Source: Candidatus Poribacteria bacterium
Lineage (GTDB): Bacteria > Poribacteria > WGA-4E > WGA-3G
Direction of reading: 5' to 3'
Assembly: GCA_003635195.1 (NCBI GenBank)
Contig: PYIY01000212.1
Span: 1 to 64,000 of the forward strand
DNA: 64,000 nucleotides
Positions 58,753-64,000 of the stretch are shown here, one piece after another. The first letter of the stretch is position 1. Every line of letters begins with the position of its first letter. The notes under the pieces are model-generated. The model did not search any database, was not told the DNA's origin, and saw nothing but the letters and a program-made list of their open reading frames with translations. The position numbers and the translations under genes are program-made.

Positions 58753-61152
58753 ATGAACGTAACCTTAAATTGGCTAAAAAATTATATCGACTTTGAATTA
58801 TCTCCAAGCGAACTCGCTGATCGACTAACAATGTTAGGCATTGAAGTTGAATCCTTTAAGCAACTCGGTGCTGACCTCAAGGGTATAGTTGTCGGTAACG
58901 TCACCGCTATCCGACCACATCCAAATGCTGACCAACTCGTCCTCTGTCGAGTAGATGTCGGTGAGACAGAAGAACTCCAGATTGTTTGTGGCGCGCCGAA
59001 TGTCCGAGAAGGTATGCTGGCACCCGTTGCTACAATCGGGGCAACGCTGCCTGTCGGTCTGACAATCAAACGTGCGAAACTGCGCGGCGAAACTTCACAC
59101 GGAATGCTCTGCTCCGAGAAAGAGTTGGGACTCTCTGAAGATGCCGCAGGTTTAATGGAATTACCGACAGGCACGCCTCTTGGCATATCACTTTCAGAAG
59201 CACTCGGATTAGACGATTTCGTATTTGAATTGGAAATTACGCCGAACCGTCCAGATTGCCTGAGTCTGATCGGCGTTGCGCGTGAAATCCGCGCGGAGAC
59301 AGGAAATGCGCTAAAACTGCCACAAGTTGACTTCAACGAAGACAAAACCGATATTCGAGAGATGACAGCTGTGACAATTGAAGCCCCTGACCTCTGTCCG
59401 CGTTATGCTGCGCGCCTCATTCGAGGCGTTAAAGTGGGGCAGTCCCCGACATGGCTACAGCAGCGACTTGAATCTGTCGGTGTCGGCGTTATTAACAACA
59501 TTGTCGATATTACGAACTTCGTCCTGATGGAATATGGGCAGCCGCTTCACGCTTTTGACTATCACAAACTCACAGAAAACCGCATCGTCGTGCGGCGTGC
59601 CACGGCGGTTGAAAACATAATAACGCTTGATGAAGTTGCGCGTGAACTCACGCCCGATATGCTCGTTATTGCGGATGCCGAAAAGCCTGTCGCGCTCGCA
59701 GGGATCATGGGCGGATATGATTCTGAGATCACAGAGACTACCGCTGATGTGTTGTTGGAGAGTGCTTATTTCAATCCGTCAAGTGTCCGTGCGACCGCTA
59801 AAGCATTAGGCATTAGTACGGAAGCCTCTTACAGATTTGAACGTGGTGCCGACCCAGGTGTAGTCCTTGCTGCACTTGACCGTGCTGCACAACTCATCGC
59901 CGAATTAGCAGGCGGTAGCATCTGTGAAGGCATCGTCGATGTCTACCCGGGTGAGCAGCCCTTGCGTCAGATTCAGCTCCGTTCGGAACGTGTTAATTTT
60001 ATATTGGGAACGACACTTGAGGCAGCAGAGATGGCCCAGATTTTAAGCAACCTCGGTTTTGATGTTGAAGCAAATGAAACTGGAAACTATCAAGTCACCG
60101 TGCCGACGTTCAGATCTGACATCACCCGTGAAATCGACCTTATTGAAGAAATCGCACGCGTCTACGGCTACGATAATATTCCGACAACGTTGCCCAAGGG
60201 CGATATTCCTGTCCCCGCCCCGAAGCCGAGCACAGAGGTTCGCAAGCGTATAAAGCATTTTCTCCTCGCCACCGGAATGATGGAAGCGATCAACTATAGT
60301 TTTGGTGATCCCAACTGCTTTGACAAGATCCGTTTCACCGCTAACGATCCACGCCGCGATGCGTTGAAGTTGCGAAATCCGTTGAGTCCAGAAATGTCGG
60401 TGCTCCGTACAACACTGCTACCCGGATTACTCGAAAACGCACAGCATAACCGGAATCACCAGATAGACACTATTGCCCTCTTTGAAATTGGAAGCGTCTT
60501 CATTCGTAATGGCGCACAGAAAGAGCCAGCACGGGTTACGGGAATTCTCGCTGGACAGGTCGGGGGGGGCGTGTATAGCAACCCTTACCGAGAGCCGGAT
60601 TTCTACGATATCAAGGGGATTGTAGAGGGAATACTTGAAGTCTGTGGCATTGTTGATTACACGCTGCAGAAAACGGACACGCCAACCTTCCATCCGGGCA
60701 GGAGCGCAGCGGTATTATTGGACGATAAACAACTCGGCACATTCGGTGAGGCACATCCAGAGGTCGTTGAGAATTATGATCTGCCGTATAAGGCGTATCT
60801 CTTTGATTTTGACATGGAAGCATTGGTAGATGCTGCCATATTTGCTAAACGCTTTGAACCTATTCCGATCTACCCTACGGTTGAGCGTGATCTTGCGATT
60901 GTCGTAGATAAAGAGCTCCTCTCTGATATGCCGACTGAACTTATCTACGCAACAGGCGGCGAATTAGTCAAATCGGTACGTCTCTTTGATGTCTATGAAG
61001 GTGAACAGGTTCCGGAAGGCAAGAAGAGTCTCGCCTACGCTATCACGTATCATTCTGCGACCGAGACGCTGACTGACAAGGCAGTAAATGCCCTTCACGA
61101 CAAGGTTGTCAAATGCCTCAATCAGGAACTTGGTGCTGAATTACGGATGTAG
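58753..61152 (+). CDS. pheT: Phenylalanyl-tRNA synthetase beta subunit
   Basis: A 799-residue protein. N-terminal 'MNVTLNWLKNYIDFELSPSE', the tRNA-binding EMAP-like domain ('VGNVTAIRPHPNADQLVLCR'), 'VFELEITPNRPDCLSLIGVAREI', the B3/B4 editing region ('NNIVDITNFVLMEYGQPLHAFD'), the B5 domain, and the C-terminal anticodon-binding fold ('PTVERDLAIVVDKEL'). Full length. The methyltransferase gene follows immediately. Confidence 0.97.
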   Translation: MNVTLNWLKNYIDFELSPSELADRLTMLGIEVESFKQLGADLKGIVVGNVTAIRPHPNADQLVLCRVDVGETEELQIVCGAPNVREGMLAPVATIGATLPVGLTIKRAKLRGETSHGMLCSEKELGLSEDAAGLMELPTGTPLGISLSEALGLDDFVFELEITPNRPDCLSLIGVAREIRAETGNALKLPQVDFNEDKTDIREMTAVTIEAPDLCPRYAARLIRGVKVGQSPTWLQQRLESVGVGVINNIVDITNFVLMEYGQPLHAFDYHKLTENRIVVRRATAVENIITLDEVARELTPDMLVIADAEKPVALAGIMGGYDSEITETTADVLLESAYFNPSSVRATAKALGISTEASYRFERGADPGVVLAALDRAAQLIAELAGGSICEGIVDVYPGEQPLRQIQLRSERVNFILGTTLEAAEMAQILSNLGFDVEANETGNYQVTVPTFRSDITREIDLIEEIARVYGYDNIPTTLPKGDIPVPAPKPSTEVRKRIKHFLLATGMMEAINYSFGDPNCFDKIRFTANDPRRDALKLRNPLSPEMSVLRTTLLPGLLENAQHNRNHQIDTIALFEIGSVFIRNGAQKEPARVTGILAGQVGGGVYSNPYREPDFYDIKGIVEGILEVCGIVDYTLQKTDTPTFHPGRSAAVLLDDKQLGTFGEAHPEVVENYDLPYKAYLFDFDMEALVDAAIFAKRFEPIPIYPTVERDLAIVVDKELLSDMPTELIYATGGELVKSVRLFDVYEGEQVPEGKKSLAYAITYHSATETLTDKAVNALHDKVVKCLNQELGAELRM

Positions 61153-61167
61153 GTGGGCATTGAGACT

Positions 61168-61977
61168 ATGCAGGCACATCGGATAAAAAATCTATTTGCT
61201 GCTATCGCGCGTTATTACGACTTTCTCAACGCGTTGTTAAGCCTCAAGCGCGACAAGGTGTGGCGACGGGAAACCGTCAAAGCAAGCGACGTTGAACCTA
61301 CAAACAAGGTACTGGATGTCTGTACTGGTACGGGTGAACTTGCGCTTGCATACTCGGATAAAATTGGTGCAAAGGGTTTCGTTATCGGTTCAGATTTCTG
61401 CTTTGAGATGCTTGTTATCGGAAATCAAAAAGTTGAGCCTGGAAGAGGGAATCAAAAGAGAGGAAGGCTGGAAGAGGGGAAGGATGGGAACCCTAACCTT
61501 CCAACCTTCCAACCTTCTAGTCCAGTGCCTTCCATTCCTCTATCCCTTCCCTGCACCCCCAGTTTTTTGGCAGCGGATACCCTCATTCTTCCTTTTTTAG
61601 ACAATACCTTTGACGTTGTCTCCGTCGGTTTCGGTATTCGGAACGTATCAGATTTAGAGATGGGGATACGCGAGATGACGCGTGTCGCTGCACCCGGTGG
61701 TAGGATTGTTATCTTAGAGTTTACGCAGCCCGTGAATCCGTTGTTTAGAAGCCTTTACTACTTCTATTTCACGAAGATTCTACCCTTCATCGGGAATTTA
61801 ATCTCCCGCAGTAAAGATGATGCTTACGGCTATCTCCCGCGTTCTGTTATGAAATTTCCGGATTGCGGTGCCCTGAAGGCGGTGATGGAGCAGTGTGGAC
61901 TGACAGATGTGCGGTTTCAGCGCAAAACATTCGGCATCGTTGCAATTCATGTTGGTAAAAAACCGAGAGGTGTGTAA
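61168..61977 (+). CDS. UbiE/MenG-type quinone C-methyltransferase with in-frame repeat insertion
   Basis: A 269-residue protein from ATG 61168 behind AGGTGGG (GTG 61153, directly after the pheT stop, is an alternative). 'FAAIARYYDFLNALLSLKRD', 'VLDVCTGTGELALAYSDKIG', 'LPFLDNTFDVVSVGFGIRNV' and 'PGGRIVILEFTQPVNPLF' mark the demethylmenaquinone/ubiquinone methyltransferase family. Between residues of about 88 and 135 lies a low-complexity Pro/Gly/Arg-rich stretch of about 45 residues absent from relatives. It is encoded by an imperfect palindrome (61441-61550). The core motifs before and after are intact, so the enzyme may tolerate it as a loop. Confidence 0.85.
   Translation: MQAHRIKNLFAAIARYYDFLNALLSLKRDKVWRRETVKASDVEPTNKVLDVCTGTGELALAYSDKIGAKGFVIGSDFCFEMLVIGNQKVEPGRGNQKRGRLEEGKDGNPNLPTFQPSSPVPSIPLSLPCTPSFLAADTLILPFLDNTFDVVSVGFGIRNVSDLEMGIREMTRVAAPGGRIVILEFTQPVNPLFRSLYYFYFTKILPFIGNLISRSKDDAYGYLPRSVMKFPDCGALKAVMEQCGLTDVRFQRKTFGIVAIHVGKKPRGV
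61441..61550. repeat. Palindromic repeat inserted inside the UbiE/MenG gene
   Basis: The left arm is purine-rich (GGAAGAGGGAATC..GAGGAAGGCTGGAAG) and the right arm pyrimidine-rich (CCTTCCAACCTTCCAACCTTC, then CCTTCCATTCCTCTATCCCTTCC). The arms can form a long hairpin. It adds a whole number of codons and no stop, similar in kind to palindromic coding insertions described in Rickettsia. Confidence 0.6.
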
Positions 61978-62140
61978 AATTTTGGCATTAAGTGTTCTCT
62001 TTCTCTTGTGAGAGGGTTTGTAACCCCGATCACTCTCGAATACGCTGCTATGCGTTGAGGAGACAGTCGGTTTTCCAAAAATCCGCGAAATCTGTGTAAT
62101 CCGCGATAATCCGCGATTCAGACAATTAATAACATTCACA

Positions 62141-63082
62141 CTACCTTGTCGCCAATCGTTCAACATGCGCCACGACAGATTCAGAGACTCCTTCTAAACT
62201 ATATCCGCCCTCTAATGCCGAGATAACGCGTCCCGATGCGGTTTCATCGGCAAGTCCAAGCATCAGGTCTGTGAGCGTGGCAAACCCGTCTGCTGTCAGT
62301 TCAGTTCCAGAAAGCGGATCAAGGTAGTGTGCATCAAAACCCGCTGAAATTAATAGCACTTCTGGTGAGAAATCTCGCAATGCCGGTATCAGCACATCCG
62401 TAAAGACTTTGACGTATGCGTCATCCCCACTTCCAGCGGGCATCGGCACGTTTAGTGTCGTGCCATGTGCTTTGCCGCTACCGCGCTCGCGACTTGAACC
62501 GGTACCCGGGTAAAGCGGCGATTGGTGGATAGAAAAGAAAAAGACCGATGCCTCGTCATAGAAAATGTCTTGTGTGCCGTTGCCGTGATGGACATCCCAA
62601 TCAACAATTGCCACCTTCCCGACACTATGTTCCTGCTGGAGATAGCGAGCCGTGATAGCGATGTTATTGAATAGACAAAATCCCATGCTCTGTCCCGGTG
62701 TAGCGTGGTGGCCTGGTGGACGTACCATCGCAAAAGCGTTTCTTACGCTGCCTGTTACAACTGCATCTGCCGCGCGTAGGACACCGCCTGTCGAAAGCAA
62801 CGCTATATCAAACGATTCATAACAAACAGTGGTGTCGTAAGTGAGCGGGATCTCTTTTTCGCAGTGTTGTCGGATATATTCACTATAGGCAGGGTTATGC
62901 GCGTAAGCGATTTGTTCAACGCTTGCTGGGGTCGGTTCAATCTGGTGCAATTGATCCCATACACCGCTTTGTTGGAGTGCTGCCAAACTCGCACGTAACC
63001 GATCCGGTCGTTCAGGGTGTCCTGGACCGGTATCGTGATTCAGGTAATCTGGATGATAGGCGAAACCTGTTTTTTGTGTCAT
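62141..63082 (-). CDS. Histone-deacetylase-family (AcuC/AphA-like) amidohydrolase
   Basis: A 313-residue zinc hydrolase with GAAGGTAAAGAGACGGAC before ATG. 'GHPERPDRLRASLAAL' near the N-terminus, the 'RPPGHHA' histidine pair near 121-127, zinc ligands in 'DWDVHHGNGTQDIFYDEASV' near 160 and 'SAGFDAHYLDPL', and the active-site tyrosine in 'ALEGGYSLEG'. Bacterial members deacetylate acetyl-polyamines, acetoin-related or protein lysines; the substrate here is unknown. It stands alone, convergent to ubiE. Confidence 0.9.
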   Translation of the reverse strand: MTQKTGFAYHPDYLNHDTGPGHPERPDRLRASLAALQQSGVWDQLHQIEPTPASVEQIAYAHNPAYSEYIRQHCEKEIPLTYDTTVCYESFDIALLSTGGVLRAADAVVTGSVRNAFAMVRPPGHHATPGQSMGFCLFNNIAITARYLQQEHSVGKVAIVDWDVHHGNGTQDIFYDEASVFFFSIHQSPLYPGTGSSRERGSGKAHGTTLNVPMPAGSGDDAYVKVFTDVLIPALRDFSPEVLLISAGFDAHYLDPLSGTELTADGFATLTDLMLGLADETASGRVISALEGGYSLEGVSESVVAHVERLATR

Positions 63083-63233
63083 GTCCGTCTCTTTACCTTC
63101 ATAAAAAAGTTAACTGTGGCATTTGAATATATGATAGGATATATTTCATCACCACGTAACGTTTATACTAACATGTCTTCTTTCTTGTCACTATAACATA
63201 AAATAGGAATAAAACAACTCAAAATTACACCGG

Positions 63234-64000
63234 ATGAAAACAGACACCTCTCACTTAGCAGACAATAATATCGGACAGGTTTTCACGCCGCCGAAGTGGG
63301 CAGCGTGGCTTATCAACAGATGGGGTATCTTTGAAGCATGGCTCGACGGTGCGCATATCTGCGACCCTACTGCTGGAGAGGGTGCCTTTCCGCTTGCAAT
63401 GCTCCACATCGCAAGGCAAAAAGGGGTGCCCATTACCCCTGAACGCCTGTCGCGCCTGACACTTATTGAAATAGTTCCGTCGCATCTGGAGCAGTTTAGA
63501 GAAAACGTCAAGCGCGAGTTTGGTATAGACTTTCCCACCTCTCAAATCTTCTGTCAAGATGTTATTACAGAGGTGCATGCCGGGAAATACGACATTCTCA
63601 TTGGAAATCCGCCGTGGACTAACTTCGGAGATTTACCGACAGCATATAAAGCGCGTCTAAAACCCTTTTTCCTTGAAGAAGAACTCGTGCCAGATAGACA
63701 GAAGACACTTCTGGGTTCTTCTCGGACGGATATAGCGGCACTGGTCCTGAAAGTTGTTTTGGGGAGATTACTTAAGAAGAACGGTATAGGATACTTTTAC
63801 ATCCCAACATCCCTCTTTTTTGGCGAGGGTGCTCATAACGGATTTAGGGATTACAGTGCCAAAGCCTCGCGGAACGGGGTTGACGCTCACAGAAATTTCG
63901 CCGTGGATACCGTCTATGAATTCACATCAACGAAAGTGTTTGAGGGTATCCGAACATCGTATTGTTGCGCCAAATTTCAGATAGATACACGGCAGAATTT
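63234..64000 (+). CDS. N6-adenine DNA methyltransferase, N-terminal part (cut by window end)
   Basis: Open from ATG 63234 to the window edge (255 codons). SAM-binding motif I is 'CDPTAGEGAF' near residues 42-51 and catalytic motif IV is 'IGNPPWTNFG' near 123-132, the NPPW form of gamma-class N6-adenine methylases of type IIG/BREX-PglX or type I-like systems. 'NNIGQVFTPPKWAAWLI' at the start is also typical of such enzymes. Restriction or defence partner genes would lie beyond the window, so the system cannot be classified. Confidence 0.8.
   Translation, partial: MKTDTSHLADNNIGQVFTPPKWAAWLINRWGIFEAWLDGAHICDPTAGEGAFPLAMLHIARQKGVPITPERLSRLTLIEIVPSHLEQFRENVKREFGIDFPTSQIFCQDVITEVHAGKYDILIGNPPWTNFGDLPTAYKARLKPFFLEEELVPDRQKTLLGSSRTDIAALVLKVVLGRLLKKNGIGYFYIPTSLFFGEGAHNGFRDYSAKASRNGVDAHRNFAVDTVYEFTSTKVFEGIRTSYCCAKFQIDTRQN

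Overview
The window looks like a chromosomal segment of an uncultured Gram-negative-type bacterium. It has lipoproteins, an outer-membrane FadL/PorV-like barrel, TolB-like PD40 proteins, multihaem cytochromes and a TonB-like inner-membrane stub. Family content (PD40 proteins, a 'GGHFHADGTWH' protein, TPR-TlpA lipoproteins, many decayed genes and IS remnants) fits Candidatus Poribacteria or a nearby lineage best. That assignment is inference from memory of protein families, not a search result. No tRNA, rRNA or CRISPR array was seen.

Region 1 (1-14.2 kb) is accessory DNA. It opens with the end of an IS transposase that has cut off a prepilin-peptidase-like gene, then a small ABM-like protein and a GHMP sugar kinase. 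From 2.9 to 11.2 kb lies the most interesting unit. Two GT4-type glycosyltransferases each carry an N-terminal PqqD/RRE-like peptide-binding domain. They are followed by an overlapping A24 prepilin peptidase with an archaeal-type C-terminal domain. Next come two short precursor-like peptides with near-identical 46-residue leaders and diverged eight-cysteine C-termini, interleaved with two PD40 propeller proteins (one broken by a TAG codon) and a second ABM-like protein. I read this as a candidate glycosylated or processed cysteine-rich peptide system. A UshA/cytochrome c554/thioredoxin fusion and a SAM methyltransferase follow.

Region 2 (14.3-34.6 kb) is the str-S10-spc-alpha ribosomal superoperon, rpsL to rplQ, including fusA, tuf, secY and rpoA. 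It starts from a consensus sigma-70 promoter followed by a leader terminator. rpmD (L30) and the adk-map-infA segment are absent, many genes start with GTG or TTG, and several spacers hold a recurring TCAGTTATCAGT-type palindromic repeat.

Region 3 (34.6-49.6 kb) holds an outer-membrane barrel, a tyrosine-rich lipoprotein, an ECF-like sigma factor, an STT3-like oligosaccharyltransferase, pseudogene debris, and a minus-strand set made of a truncated ECF sigma factor and secreted cysteine-rich or membrane-anchored proteins. A decayed IS3 element and an LDH2-family dehydrogenase close it.

Region 4 (49.6-64 kb) carries an ABC sugar-type ATPase, two TPR-thioredoxin proteins (one with two TlpA domains), and a conserved hypothetical gene. 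Then comes infC-rpmI-rplT, with an apparent AUA start for infC, and a Phe T-box leader ahead of pheS-pheT. A ubiE/menG methyltransferase with an in-frame palindromic repeat insertion, a histone-deacetylase-family enzyme and the start of an N6-adenine DNA methyltransferase complete the window.
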